DNA from: Streptomyces marinisediminis
GTDB lineage: Bacteria; Actinomycetota; Actinomycetes; Streptomycetales; Streptomycetaceae
Length of the DNA stretch: 64,000 nucleotides
Direction: 5' to 3'
Assembly: GCF_026262575.1 (NCBI RefSeq)
Contig: NZ_JAPKFL010000009.1
Span: 124,001-188,000, forward strand
A model generated the notes under the pieces. That model was not told where the DNA came from, made no database searches, and saw nothing but the letters and a program-made list of their open reading frames with translations. Shown here one piece after another: positions 42,634-50,945 of the stretch. Both the position numbers and the translations under genes were made by a program. Each line of letters begins with the position of its first letter. Position 1 is the stretch's first letter.

Positions 42634-43338
42634 TCACCGCCCCGCCGCGGCCGGGGGCCGCGGCCCCGCCAGGGGCGTGAGGCGGGCGTCGCGCATCTCG
42701 GCGGTGCGGTCCGCCGTGGCCAGGTGCGCCCGGTCGTGGGTGACCAGCACGGTGGCGGTGCCCCGCTCCCGGGTGAGGCGGGCGATCAGGCCGACGACGG
42801 CGGCGCCGCGCGCGTGGTCCAGGGCGCTGGTGGGCTCGTCGACGAGCAGCACGCGGGGGTCGTTCATCAGCGCGCGGGCGAGGTTGACGCGCTGGCGCTG
42901 GCCGCCGGAGAGCTGGTGCGGACGGCGGTCGGCCTCCCCGGCCAGGCCGACGGCGTCCAGCAGCTCCAGGGCGCGCCCGCGCGCCTTCGCGGGGTCGCGC
43001 CCGTCGAGCCGGGCCATCACCTGGAGCTGCTCGGCGGCGGTGAGGGAGGGGAGCAGGTTCGGCTGCTGGAAGACGATGCCGACCGTGCGGCGGCGCAGGT
43101 CCGTCAGCTCACCGCGCGTCAGGCCGGCCGTGCTCGCCCCGTCCAGGGTGACGGTGCCGGAGTCCGGCCGGATCAGGGTGGCGGCGACGGCCAGCAGGCT
43201 GGACTTGCCGGAGCCGGAGGGGCCGACGACGGCGGTCAGCCCGCCCCGGGGCACCTCCAGGGTGACGCGGTCCAGGGCCGTCAGCCGGGCGGCGCCGTCG
43301 GGGTGGGTGAGGGTCACGTCGGTCAGGCGCAGGCTCAT
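42634..43338 (-). CDS. ABC exporter ATPase, MacB/LolD type
   Basis: 234 residues. Walker A GPSGSGKSS, Q-loop FQQPNLLPSL, signature LSGGQRQRVNLARAL, Walker B LLVDEPTSALD and H-loop THD are all intact. The start overlaps the permease stop (ATGA). With the FtsX-like permease it should form a mechanotransmission-type exporter. It is divergent from a two-component system, which often regulates such exporters in response to cell-envelope agents. Confidence 0.9.
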   Translation of the reverse strand: MSLRLTDVTLTHPDGAARLTALDRVTLEVPRGGLTAVVGPSGSGKSSLLAVAATLIRPDSGTVTLDGASTAGLTRGELTDLRRRTVGIVFQQPNLLPSLTAAEQLQVMARLDGRDPAKARGRALELLDAVGLAGEADRRPHQLSGGQRQRVNLARALMNDPRVLLVDEPTSALDHARGAAVVGLIARLTRERGTATVLVTHDRAHLATADRTAEMRDARLTPLAGPRPPAAAGR

Positions 43339-44423
43339 CGGGCGCTCCCCAGGGCGGTCAGCGGGTCGACGGAGGTGATGCGCCGGACGGACAGCGCGGC
43401 GCCGAGCGCGCCGAGCAGGACGAGCACGGCGGCGGGCGCCAGGACGGTGGCCGGGGTGAGGAGGAACGGCACGGACGAGCCCGCGAGCAGCGCCCCGGCG
43501 CCCACCGCGAGCGCGGCGCCGACCAGGGTGCCGCAGGCGAGCACGGCGACGGCCTGCCCGAGCGCGTCGCGCAGCAGGTGGGCGGTGGTGGCGCCGAGCG
43601 CTTTGAGCACCGCGACGTCACCGCTGCGCTGGATGGTCCACACGGTGAAGAAGGCCCCGATGACGAGGGCGGAGATGGCGAACAGGAAGCCGCGCATCAG
43701 GCGCAGCGAGCCGTTCTCGGCGGCGTAGGAGCCGATCGCGGCCAGCGAGTCGGCCGTCGTCACCGTCCGGGTGCCCGCCGCCGCGTCCGTGGCCGCGATG
43801 TCGGCGCGGGAGGTGGTGGACAGGGCGATCACGGTCGCCGTCGGGTCCCCCTGCGCCCGGGCGGGCGGCGCGGCCCGCCGCCACTCGGCCAGGCTGGTCC
43901 ACACCACCGGGGTGTGGCTGAAGAACGCGTCGCCCCGCACGGCGACGGCGGTCAGCGACCGGCCGCCCAGGGTGAAGGTGTCCCCGGGGCGGAGTCCGAG
44001 GGCGTCGGCGGCGCCGGCGGAGAGCACGGCCGACGCCCCGTCGAGCCGTTCGCCGTCCGGGGCGAGCCGCGAGCCGGGCGCCACCCCGAACGCCGACACC
44101 CCGGCGCTGCGGGCCCCGGCGGTGGCCCGCGTGGTGGCGATGCCCAGCGGCTCGGCGCGCTCCACGCCGGGGGCCCGCGCCCACCGCCGCCACTGTGCGG
44201 CGGTGACGGTGGAGTCGGCGTAGGACGGCTTCTGCCCCTCGGCGGGTGCGCCGAAGGCGATCCGGTCGGCCGGGAGGGCCTCGATCGCGGAGGTGTTCTG
44301 GCGCCCCAGCCCGGCGGTCAGCCCGGACAGCAGCCCCACCAGCAGGGTGATCAGCACGATGACGGCCCCCATCAGGGCGAACCTGCCCTTGGCGAACCTC
44401 ATGTCTCTCCAGGCGACGAACAC
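43335..44423 (-). CDS. FtsX-like ABC transporter permease
   Basis: 362 residues from GTG 44423 (MFVAWRDMRFAKGRFALMGAVI). One transmembrane helix (about 15-37) is followed by an extracytoplasmic MacB-like domain of about 200 residues and three C-terminal helices with SALVIGAFFTVWTIQRSGDVAVLKALGAT, the FtsX family motif. It is first in the two-gene operon. Substrate unknown: lipoprotein, lipid or peptide antibiotic are possible. Confidence 0.87.
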   Translation of the reverse strand: MFVAWRDMRFAKGRFALMGAVIVLITLLVGLLSGLTAGLGRQNTSAIEALPADRIAFGAPAEGQKPSYADSTVTAAQWRRWARAPGVERAEPLGIATTRATAGARSAGVSAFGVAPGSRLAPDGERLDGASAVLSAGAADALGLRPGDTFTLGGRSLTAVAVRGDAFFSHTPVVWTSLAEWRRAAPPARAQGDPTATVIALSTTSRADIAATDAAAGTRTVTTADSLAAIGSYAAENGSLRLMRGFLFAISALVIGAFFTVWTIQRSGDVAVLKALGATTAHLLRDALGQAVAVLACGTLVGAALAVGAGALLAGSSVPFLLTPATVLAPAAVLVLLGALGAALSVRRITSVDPLTALGSAR

Positions 44424-44594
44424 GGTCGCGACCCGCCCTTTCTCACCGGGGAAGCGGTACCCCGCCACCCTCGCCGCCGCACGGCCCCCCGCGCGTCCCG
44501 CGCACGGCGGCACTCGCCGCGCCGGAAGGGGGCGGACGACTTCCATCTTTCGGCAGAGGCCCGGGCGGCGCGGCTTTCGTAGGCTGGGAGAACT

Positions 44595-45848
44595 GTGAAC
44601 ACCGCCGCACCCGCGCTCACCCCCACGCCCCGCGTCCTCGCGTGGTGCCTGCACCTGCTCGTCGCCGGGCTGCTCGCGCTGGCGGCCGGGCGGGCGGTGG
44701 CCGGGGGCGCCCCGCGCGCCGCCGCCGTCGTCGCCGTGGCCGGGGCGCTGGCGCTGACGTACGCGGCCGGGCCGCTCCTGCCCCGCGTCCGCGCCTCCCG
44801 GCGGGCCGCCGCCCGGTGGCTGGCGGGGGTCGGCGCGGGGTGGCTGGTGCTGCTGGCGCTGTCCGGCGACGGGGTGTGGGTGGCCTTCCCGCTGTACTTC
44901 CTCCAGCTCCACCTGCTGCCCCGGCGGGCCGCGCTCGCCACCGTGACGGCGACCGCGCTCGCGGCGATCACCGCCTTCGCCGCGCACAGCGGCTCCTTCG
45001 CCCCGGCCATGGCGATCGGCCCGGCCCTCGGCGCCGCCGTGGCCGTCGCGGTGGTGTGGGGCTACCAGGCCCTGTACCGGGAGAGCGAACGGCGCCGCGA
45101 GCTGATCGAGGAACTCACCGCCGCCCGCTCGGACCTGGCCGCCGCGCAGCACACCGCCGGGGTGCTGGCCGAGCGCGAACGCCTGGCGCACGAGATCCAC
45201 GACACGCTGGCGCAGGGGCTCTCCAGCGTCCAGCTCCTGCTGCGCGCCGCCGAGCGCGCGCTGCCCGACAGGCCCCGGGACGCCGCCCGCCACGTCGAGC
45301 AGGCCCGCCAGGCGGCCGTGGACGATCTCGCCGAGGCCCGCCGTTTCGTCGCCGCCCTCTCCCCGCCCGCGCTGGAGGGCGCCAGCCTGGCCGACGCGCT
45401 GGCCCGCCTGTGCGCCACCACCGGCGCCCGCCACCGGCTCGCCGTCCGCTTCCACCGCACCGGGGCACCGGCGGCGCTGCCGACCGGGCACGAGGTGGCC
45501 CTGCTGCGCCTGGCCCAGTCCGCGCTGGCCAACACCGTCCGGCACGCGGGCGCCACCACCGCCGACGTCACGCTCGGCACGCCCGGCCGCGCGGGCGGCG
45601 CCGTGACCCTCACCGTCACCGACGACGGCGCCGGGTTCGACCCGGCCGCCGTGCCCGCGCCCGCCCCCGGCGCCGGCTTCGGCCTGGCCGCGATGCGGGC
45701 CCGCGTGCACGCGCTCGGCGGCGCCCTCACCGTCGCCTCCGCGCCCGGGCGCGGCACCACGGTGACCGCCCGGCTCCCGCTCGCCCCGGCGGCCGGCGCC
45801 GCCCCGTGCGACGCCGGGCGGCCCCACGCCGCCGGGGCCCGCCCGTGA
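44595..45848 (+). CDS. Sensor histidine kinase, NarL-type two-component system
   Basis: 417 residues from GTG 44595. Five or six hydrophobic segments fill the first 150 residues. The HisKA_3 box is ERERLAHEIHDTLAQGLSSVQLLL, and the ATPase domain has LLRLAQSALANTVRHAGATTADVTL, VTDDGAGFDP and GFGLAAMRARVHALGG. TAGGCT at 44580 is a plausible -10 near the start. The stop overlaps the response regulator start. It faces away from the FtsX-like exporter, its likely target. Confidence 0.9.
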   Translation: MNTAAPALTPTPRVLAWCLHLLVAGLLALAAGRAVAGGAPRAAAVVAVAGALALTYAAGPLLPRVRASRRAAARWLAGVGAGWLVLLALSGDGVWVAFPLYFLQLHLLPRRAALATVTATALAAITAFAAHSGSFAPAMAIGPALGAAVAVAVVWGYQALYRESERRRELIEELTAARSDLAAAQHTAGVLAERERLAHEIHDTLAQGLSSVQLLLRAAERALPDRPRDAARHVEQARQAAVDDLAEARRFVAALSPPALEGASLADALARLCATTGARHRLAVRFHRTGAPAALPTGHEVALLRLAQSALANTVRHAGATTADVTLGTPGRAGGAVTLTVTDDGAGFDPAAVPAPAPGAGFGLAAMRARVHALGGALTVASAPGRGTTVTARLPLAPAAGAAPCDAGRPHAAGARP

Positions 45849-46480
45849 CCGGCGCCCCGCTGCGCCTGCTCCTGGCCGACGACCACCCCGTCGTCCGCGC
45901 CGGGCTGCGCGCGGTGCTGGAGACCGAGCCCGGTCTGACCGTGGTGGCCGAGGCCGCCACCGCCGAGGACGCCGTCGCCCGCGCGGCGGCGGGCGGCGTC
46001 GACGTCGTCCTGATGGACCTGCGGTTCGGCGGCGGCATGACCGGTGCCGAGGCCACCGCCGCGATCACCGCCCGGCCCGGCGCCCCGCGCGTGCTGGTCG
46101 TCACCACCTACGACACCGACGCGGACACCCTGCCCGCCATCGAGGCCGGTGCCACCGGCTATCTGCTCAAGGACGCCCCGCCCGAGGAACTGGCCGCCGC
46201 CGTGCGCACCGCGGCCGCCGGACGCGCCGCGCTCGCCCCCGCCGTCGCCGACCGGCTCGTGCACCGGCTGCGCACGCCCGGCACCGCGCTGACCCGGCGC
46301 GAGACGGAGGTGCTCGCGCTGGTCGCCGAGGGGCTGTCCAACGCGGGCGTCGCCGCACGCCTGCATCTGACCGAGGGCACGGTCAAGTCCCACCTCGCCC
46401 GCGCCTACGCCAAGCTCGGCGTCGACTCGCGCACCGCCGCCGTCGCCACCGCGACCGACCTCGGCCTGATCCGGCGCTGA
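45845..46480 (+). CDS. Response regulator, NarL/LuxR type
   Basis: 211 residues from GTG 45845 (GTGA overlap). The receiver has LLLADDHPVVRAGLRAVL, phospho-acceptor Asp in VVLMDLRFGGGMTG and Lys in YLLKDAPPEEL. The C-terminal LuxR HTH is LTRRETEVLALVAEGLSNAGVAARLHLTEGTVKSHLARAYAKLGV. It should be phosphorylated by the preceding kinase. Confidence 0.92.
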   Translation: MTGAPLRLLLADDHPVVRAGLRAVLETEPGLTVVAEAATAEDAVARAAAGGVDVVLMDLRFGGGMTGAEATAAITARPGAPRVLVVTTYDTDADTLPAIEAGATGYLLKDAPPEELAAAVRTAAAGRAALAPAVADRLVHRLRTPGTALTRRETEVLALVAEGLSNAGVAARLHLTEGTVKSHLARAYAKLGVDSRTAAVATATDLGLIRR

Positions 46481-46500
46481 GGCCGGGTCGCCGCCGGGCC

Positions 46501-46530
46501 GCTGCCGGATCGCTGCCGGATCGCTGCCGG
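46501..46530 (+). repeat. 11-bp tandem repeat after the response regulator
   Basis: GCTGCCGGATC at 46501-46511 and 46512-46522, then a partial third unit GCTGCCGG. It lies between convergent genes. Confidence 0.6.
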
Positions 46531-46545
46531 GCCGCCCGGAGAGCG

Positions 46546-46947
46546 TCAGGCGGGCAGCGGTTGGGCGGCGAGGACGTAGTGCACCGACTCGTCCGCCGCG
46601 CCGACCGTCAGGGGCAGGCCCGTGCGCAGCCGGTCGGCCGCCGTCTCCTGGGCGCCCGCGTCGTGCAGCCAGCGGCGCATCAGCGCACCCGGGTTCGGAC
46701 CGCCCCCGGCGATCTCCCGCAGGCACGCGGCCGGGAGCGGGCCCGGGTGCTCCGGCAGCGGGTCCAGCGCGTGGGCGATCAGCAGCGCGCGCCCCCGCAG
46801 CCACCGCACCGCCAGGCGCGGCGTGCGGACCACGTGCCGCCCCAGCACCCACCGCCTGCCCAACTCCGCGCTCCACGCGTACGCCTCGCAGGCGTAGCCG
46901 CCCACGCGCGGCACCGTGCCCTCCGCCACGGCCGCGCTGGTGATCAC
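46546..46947 (-). CDS. Small hypothetical protein
   Basis: 133 residues from GTG 46947. The start is chosen because the frame upstream loses protein character (Arg/Cys/Pro-rich). The sequence VPRVGGYACEAYAWSAELGRRWVLGRHVVRTPRLAVRWLRGRALLIAHALDPLPEHPGPL... is globular-looking, without signal peptide or known motif. I do not recognise the family. It follows another small gene by 31 bases and may form a two-gene operon. Confidence 0.55.
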   Translation of the reverse strand: MITSAAVAEGTVPRVGGYACEAYAWSAELGRRWVLGRHVVRTPRLAVRWLRGRALLIAHALDPLPEHPGPLPAACLREIAGGGPNPGALMRRWLHDAGAQETAADRLRTGLPLTVGAADESVHYVLAAQPLPA

Positions 46948-46978
46948 GGCAGCCCCCGGACGGGCCGGACGACACCGG

Positions 46979-47194
46979 TCACCGCGTACGGCTGTCGCGG
47001 TTCGCGGCGCGGACCCGGGCCCGCACCAACTCGGCGTCGGTCGGCCTGCGCACGCTGCCGGGTTCGGTCGTCCACTCGTAGCCACCTCCGATCGGTCGCA
47101 GCCACACCCTGCCCTCGTGCGTCTCCCGGTACTCGCCCACACACCCATTCGCCACGTCGTACACGAACTCCCCCAACCGCAGCCCCGGCTCCAA
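46979..47194 (-). CDS. Small actinobacterial conserved protein
   Basis: 71 residues if initiated at TTG 47194. The core LRLGEFVYDVANGCVGEYRETHEGRVWLRPIGGGYEWTTEPGSVRRPTDAELVRARVRAANRDSRT is of the type (G-x-x-V-Y-D-x-A... WLRPxGGGxEW) found as small orphan proteins in many Streptomyces. The frame stays open to an ATG at 47329, but that extra stretch is a Pro-rich translation of the G-rich tract and is unlikely to be protein. Function unknown. Confidence 0.55.
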   Translation of the reverse strand: MEPGLRLGEFVYDVANGCVGEYRETHEGRVWLRPIGGGYEWTTEPGSVRRPTDAELVRARVRAANRDSRTR

Positions 47195-47219
47195 AGATTC
47201 CGTCCGGGGTGTGAGGCGG

Positions 47220-47304
47220 TGGGGGTTGGCGGGTGGGGGGTCGCGTCGGGGAGGGGGGTTGGGTGGTGGGTTGTGGGTGGGGGGTGGGGGTTGGAGACTG
47301 GCGG
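47220..47304 (+). other. G-rich tract with many G3-G6 runs
   Basis: The plus strand from about 47220 to 47304 is a run of GG(G)n-T repeats with at least ten separate runs of three or more G, enough for several G-quadruplex arrangements. It lies about 40-120 bases before the pseudoprotease start and just upstream of the leftward small gene. Confidence 0.7.
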
Positions 47305-47343
47305 GAGGTCGCGTCTTCGGCCGTCTCATCCCCAGGAGTTGAC

Positions 47344-48063
47344 ATGTTCTCTACATTCGCTCTCCGGCACCGAACCGGGCGCGGTTCCGTGCGAAGAACG
47401 CTGCGCGCGGTCATCGGTCCGGTGCTGGCACTGGCCGCGGTGCTGGCGCTCGCCTCGCCCGTGGCGGCGGCACCGGCCACGGCCGAGAGCGCCGTACGCG
47501 GCGGCGACGTGCTGTTCCGCACGGGCGGCCACTGCGCGGTGGCGTTCAACGCCACGGACCACACGGCCCGGTACGGCCTGATGGCGGGGCACTGCGGCCC
47601 CGTGGGCACGCAGTGGTACCGCGACCCGGCGCTGACCGTGCCGGTCGGCGTCACGACGGTCGCGCGGTTCCCCGGGGCCTCGTGGTCGGTCGTGCGCTAC
47701 ACCAACACCACCCTGGACTACCCCAGCGAGATCGGCGGCCCCGGCGGTGCCGTGCGCATCACGCAGGCCCAGCAGCCCGCGCTCGGGCAGGCCGCCTGCC
47801 GGTACGGACGGACCACGGGGCTGCACTGCGGCACGGTCACCGGCGTCAACCAGACGGTCCGGCTGCCGCAGGGCACGCTGCACGGGCTGTTCCGGGCCAC
47901 GATCTGCGGTGAGCCCGGGGACATGGGCGGCCCCGTGTTCGCCGGTTCGCGGGGCCTGGGCATCCTGGTCGGCTCCAGCGGCAACTGCGCGGTCGGCGGC
48001 AGCACTTACCACCAGCCCCTCGCGCCCGTGCTGGCCGCGACGGGCCTGCGCGTCGGCTACTGA
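47344..48063 (+). CDS. Secreted streptogrisin-like (S1) protein lacking catalytic Asp and Ser: pseudoprotease
   Basis: 239 residues from ATG 47344, with AGGAG eight bases upstream. A long signal peptide (about 1-46) leads directly into the chymotrypsin-like domain; the 60-80 residue propeptide of active streptogrisins is missing. The domain aligns well with S. griseus proteases: GLMAGHCG (His83 kept), RYTNTT, TTGLHCGTVTGVNQTV, ICGEPGDMGGPVFAGSRGLGI and SSGNCAVGGSTYHQPL. At the Asp position, FPNNDYGIVRYTNTT of SGPB reads FPGASWSVVRYTNTT here (Ser113), and the GDSGGP serine is Met184. Cys pairs are retained. It is therefore a folded, exported but inactive homologue; binding or inhibition is inference. 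Confidence 0.9.
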   Translation: MFSTFALRHRTGRGSVRRTLRAVIGPVLALAAVLALASPVAAAPATAESAVRGGDVLFRTGGHCAVAFNATDHTARYGLMAGHCGPVGTQWYRDPALTVPVGVTTVARFPGASWSVVRYTNTTLDYPSEIGGPGGAVRITQAQQPALGQAACRYGRTTGLHCGTVTGVNQTVRLPQGTLHGLFRATICGEPGDMGGPVFAGSRGLGILVGSSGNCAVGGSTYHQPLAPVLAATGLRVGY

Positions 48064-48124
48064 CCCGGTCGGGCCCCCGCCCCGCGCCGTCGGCGGCCCC
48101 GGTGCGCCACTACGCTCGCGCCCT

Positions 48125-48673
48125 ATGGAGAACGAGCAGCGTGGGGCCGCGCCGGGGGCCTCCGTCGAACTGGCCTACCTGCCGACCTCGGACGAGCTGG
48201 CCGAGGCGCTGCGCGCCCGGGCCGGAGCCGCCGTGCCCCAGCGCCGCGCCCTGGCGACCGGGGCGCTCACGCTGGCCGTCCTCTCCGCGCTGGTGCTGCT
48301 CGCGGCGCCGGAACTCGCGATGGCGGTGGCCCTCGCCGGCCTCTGCGCGGTGCTGGGCGCCTTCGCGGGCGGATGGGTGCACCGCCGGTACCAGGTGCGG
48401 CGGATGACCAGGTACGCCCGCGCCCAGGGCGAGTACACCATGCGGGCGGACGCCGACGGCGTCCACGCCGCCACGGCGGTCGCCGAGAGCCGGATCGCCT
48501 GGTCGTCGTTCCGGTACCGCATCGAGACGGCGCACCTGTTCGTGCTGGTCGTCGACGACACGGTGGGCGGGATGGTGCTGCTGCCCAAACGCGGGCTGCG
48601 CGCGGGCGCGGACGTGGAGGGGATGCGCGCCCTCGTCGCGCGGCACGTCCCGCCGCGCCCGTCCGACGCCTGA
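48125..48673 (+). CDS. YcxB-like membrane protein
   Basis: 182 residues from ATG 48125. Two helices (about 48-67 and 70-90) lie in front of a C-terminal domain YTMRADADGVHAATAVAESRIAWSSFRYRIETAHLFVLVV... MVLLPKRGL, which matches the YcxB-like domain (surface with a W-x-x-F/Y and LPKR). TACGCT at 48111 is a likely -10 eight bases from the start (leaderless). Function unknown. Confidence 0.75.
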   Translation: MENEQRGAAPGASVELAYLPTSDELAEALRARAGAAVPQRRALATGALTLAVLSALVLLAAPELAMAVALAGLCAVLGAFAGGWVHRRYQVRRMTRYARAQGEYTMRADADGVHAATAVAESRIAWSSFRYRIETAHLFVLVVDDTVGGMVLLPKRGLRAGADVEGMRALVARHVPPRPSDA

Positions 48674-48717
48674 CGCGCCCCGGGCCGCGCGCCCCCGCGC
48701 CGTCCCGGGCTGGTTCC

Positions 48718-49068
48718 TCACCGCGCGGCGGCGAGGACCAGGGAGGCGGCGGCCAGGGCCAGGTAGGCGCCGGGCACGGCGAGGTTGTGGTGGACGCGCG
48801 CCCGCAGGTGGACGACGACGGCACCCGTGAAGAACAGCACGAGCCCCCCGGCGGCGGCGACGCCGACGGCCGGGACGCCCAGGAGCCCGAGCACCAGTCC
48901 GGCGGCGCCGGCCGCCTTGAGCGCGGCGAGCCAGGGCAGCCGGCTCGGCGGGACGCCCACCTCGGCCGAGTTGGCCAGGACGAAGTCGGCCCGCAGGAGG
49001 TCGGCGACGGCGATGCCGGCGTTGGCCAGGGCGGTGAGGACGGTGACGATCACGTAGGCGGTGTCCAT
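48718..49068 (-). CDS. DoxX-like small membrane protein
   Basis: 116 residues from ATG 49068. Four hydrophobic helices and the pattern LLRADFVLANSAEVGVPPSRLPWLAALKAAGAAGLVLGLLGVPAVGVAAAGGLVLFFTGAVVVHLRAR fit the DoxX_2 family. It is divergent from a LysR regulator with a 118-base gap, so it is probably that regulator's target. Confidence 0.8.
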   Translation of the reverse strand: MDTAYVIVTVLTALANAGIAVADLLRADFVLANSAEVGVPPSRLPWLAALKAAGAAGLVLGLLGVPAVGVAAAGGLVLFFTGAVVVHLRARVHHNLAVPGAYLALAAASLVLAAAR

Positions 49069-49186
49069 GGTCTCCGTCTTTCGGTCGAGCACGTCGTGAG
49101 GACGGCGAGCCACGGCACGCCCGCCGCCACCAGGCTCGCCGGGGCCGCGGGCGGGCGTCCAATACCCGCTTCTATAACCTGACGGC

Positions 49187-50116
49187 ATGGACCTGGACAC
49201 CCGGTTGCTGCGCTCCTTCGTCGCGGTGGCCGAGGAGGGCACCCTCACCCGCGCGGCGGAGCGGCTGTTCGTCTCCCAGCCGGCGCTCACCAAACAGGTC
49301 AGGCACCTGGAGGCCCGGCTCGGGACGCGGCTGTTCACCCGGTCCCCCACCGGCATGGCGCTCACCGAGCCGGGCCGGGCGCTGGCGGAGCGGGCGCCCG
49401 CCCTGCTGGCCGACTGGGACCGGGTGGTGCGTGAGACGCGGTGCGCCGCCGGCCGCGCGGCCCGCTCGCTGCGGGTCGGCTTCCTCGCCAGCGCGGCCAA
49501 CGAGGCGACCCCGCGCATCGTCGCGGAGTTCACCCGGCGTCGGCCGGACTGGCGGGTGGAGATGCGGCAGGCCGCGTGGTCGCGTCCGGACGCCGGGCTG
49601 GCCGACGGGGAGGTGGACGTCGCCCTGCTGCGGCTGCCGTTCCCCGGCCAGGACGGGGTGCGCACAGCCGTGCTCTTCGCCGAGCCGCGCTGGGTGGCGC
49701 TCCCCGACGGGCACCCGCTCGCCGCGCGCGAGGTCGTGGCGTTCCGCGAACTGTGGGACGAGCCGTTCGTCGCCGCCCCGCCGGAGACGGGCCGGTGGCG
49801 GGCGCAGTGGCTGGCCGCCGACGAGCGCGAGGGGCGCCCGGTGCGCGTGGGCGCCGTCGCCGAGCAGCCGGACGACTGGCTGAGCGCCATCGCCCACGGG
49901 TACGGCGTCGCCCTCGCCCCCGCGTCCGCCGCGCGCTTCCACGCCCGGCCAGGCGTCACCTACCGGCCGGTCAGCGGCGTCAGCCCCAGCCACGTCGGCG
50001 TCGCCTGGGCCCGTGCGGACGACGGCGACCCGGTGGTGCGGGACTTCGTGCGCTGCTGCCTGGAGCGGCCGTGGCCCCGGGATGCCGCAAGGTCGGCGGC
50101 GGCGAGCGGCGGCTGA
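49187..50116 (+). CDS. LysR-family transcriptional regulator
   Basis: 309 residues. The N-terminal HTH is LLRSFVAVAEEGTLTRAAERLFVSQPALTKQVRHLEARLGTRLFTR; a LysR substrate-binding domain follows from about residue 90 (LRVGFLASAANEATPRIVAEF). TATAAC at 49172-49177 is a likely -10. The last codons and the stop lie inside a duplicated 29-bp segment. Confidence 0.9.
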   Translation: MDLDTRLLRSFVAVAEEGTLTRAAERLFVSQPALTKQVRHLEARLGTRLFTRSPTGMALTEPGRALAERAPALLADWDRVVRETRCAAGRAARSLRVGFLASAANEATPRIVAEFTRRRPDWRVEMRQAAWSRPDAGLADGEVDVALLRLPFPGQDGVRTAVLFAEPRWVALPDGHPLAAREVVAFRELWDEPFVAAPPETGRWRAQWLAADEREGRPVRVGAVAEQPDDWLSAIAHGYGVALAPASAARFHARPGVTYRPVSGVSPSHVGVAWARADDGDPVVRDFVRCCLERPWPRDAARSAAASGG

Positions 50117-50157
50117 GCGACGCCGCGGGGTCGGCGGCGGCGAGCGGCGGCTGAGCG
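50091..50157 (+). repeat. 29-bp direct repeat over the LysR stop codon
   Basis: The 29 bases 50091-50119 recur exactly at 50129-50157 (period 38). The first copy encodes the last residues and the TGA of the LysR gene; the second copy carries a duplicate stop. Confidence 0.7.
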
Positions 50158-50165
50158 CGGCCGGG

Positions 50166-50918
50166 TCAGTGCGCGTGCGCGGTGGTGCCGAAGCCGGAGG
50201 CCAGCGGCATGCGCAGGCCCAGCGGCGGGGGCGCGGCCAGCGCGTCGCGCAGGGGCCGGGGCAGCTCCAGGTCGCACAGCGTGCCCAGGGTGAACTCGGC
50301 GCACAGGGCGGTGACTTCGGCGCGGTAGCGGCGCAGCGCGTGGCGGTCGGTGTGGACCTCGAAGCGGCACACCGCGGGCGTGGCCTTTCGCGCGCGCTCG
50401 GCGAGCCGGTAGGAGGTGTCCGGGGCGCACACCTCGTCGTCGGTGCCGTGGACGAACAGCACCTGCCGGTCGGCGAGGTGGTCCACGGGCTCGTCGTCGC
50501 CGTCGGGGGCCCAGGTGGCCAGGGCGACGACGGAGACCACCGTGCGGTACCCGGCCGCCCGCAGCGCCGCGCGGGCCCCCGTGCCGCTGCCGGCCAGGCA
50601 CACCGGGGCGTCCCCGTAGCGGTGGGCCACCTCGTCCAGCGCCCACGCCGCGTCGGCCGCCAGGTGCGCGGCGTCGCCGTTCCAGCCCCGGTAGCGCGGG
50701 TGGACCACGTGCGCGGTCAGCGACGCGCCCGCCCGGTCGGCGGTGCGCACCGCGTGCCGGGCGAGCGCGTGGGCGCCGACGGCGGCCAGCGGCGAGGGGC
50801 GGCGCACGGAGTCCGGGACGCCGCCGGGGAGGACGAGGAGGACGGCCTCGACCTGGTGCGTCGGGCCGAGGGGGCGGCCGAGGCGCGCGGTGCGCGCGGG
50901 CAGCGCTTGCTTCGTCAC
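50166..50918 (-). CDS. Alpha/beta-hydrolase-fold protein
   Basis: 250 residues. It has VEAVLLVLPGG (oxyanion strand), VHPRYRGWNG, nucleophile elbow VCLAGSGTGAR with Ser110 (G-S-G-T-G), acid-loop QVLFVHGTDDEVCAP and a His in HTDRHAL. The layout is that of the dienelactone-hydrolase/esterase superfamily. No signal peptide, so it is cytoplasmic. Substrate unknown. It converges with the LysR gene 50 bases away. Confidence 0.8.
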   Translation of the reverse strand: MTKQALPARTARLGRPLGPTHQVEAVLLVLPGGVPDSVRRPSPLAAVGAHALARHAVRTADRAGASLTAHVVHPRYRGWNGDAAHLAADAAWALDEVAHRYGDAPVCLAGSGTGARAALRAAGYRTVVSVVALATWAPDGDDEPVDHLADRQVLFVHGTDDEVCAPDTSYRLAERARKATPAVCRFEVHTDRHALRRYRAEVTALCAEFTLGTLCDLELPRPLRDALAAPPPLGLRMPLASGFGTTAHAH

Positions 50919-50945
50919 GGCGCCACGATGGCAGACCGGGCCCGC

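Noticed and set aside
42645..42663. CCGCGGCC-GGG-GGCCGCGG hairpin as a terminator between convergent genes
   Set aside because: It lies inside the last codons of the ABC ATPase gene rather than beyond its stop; it may still affect the convergent methyltransferase transcript, but the call is not supported.
47195..47329. N-terminal extension of the small gene at 46979 to the ATG at 47329
   Set aside because: The extra residues are Pro-rich translation of the G-rich tract, unlike the globular core.
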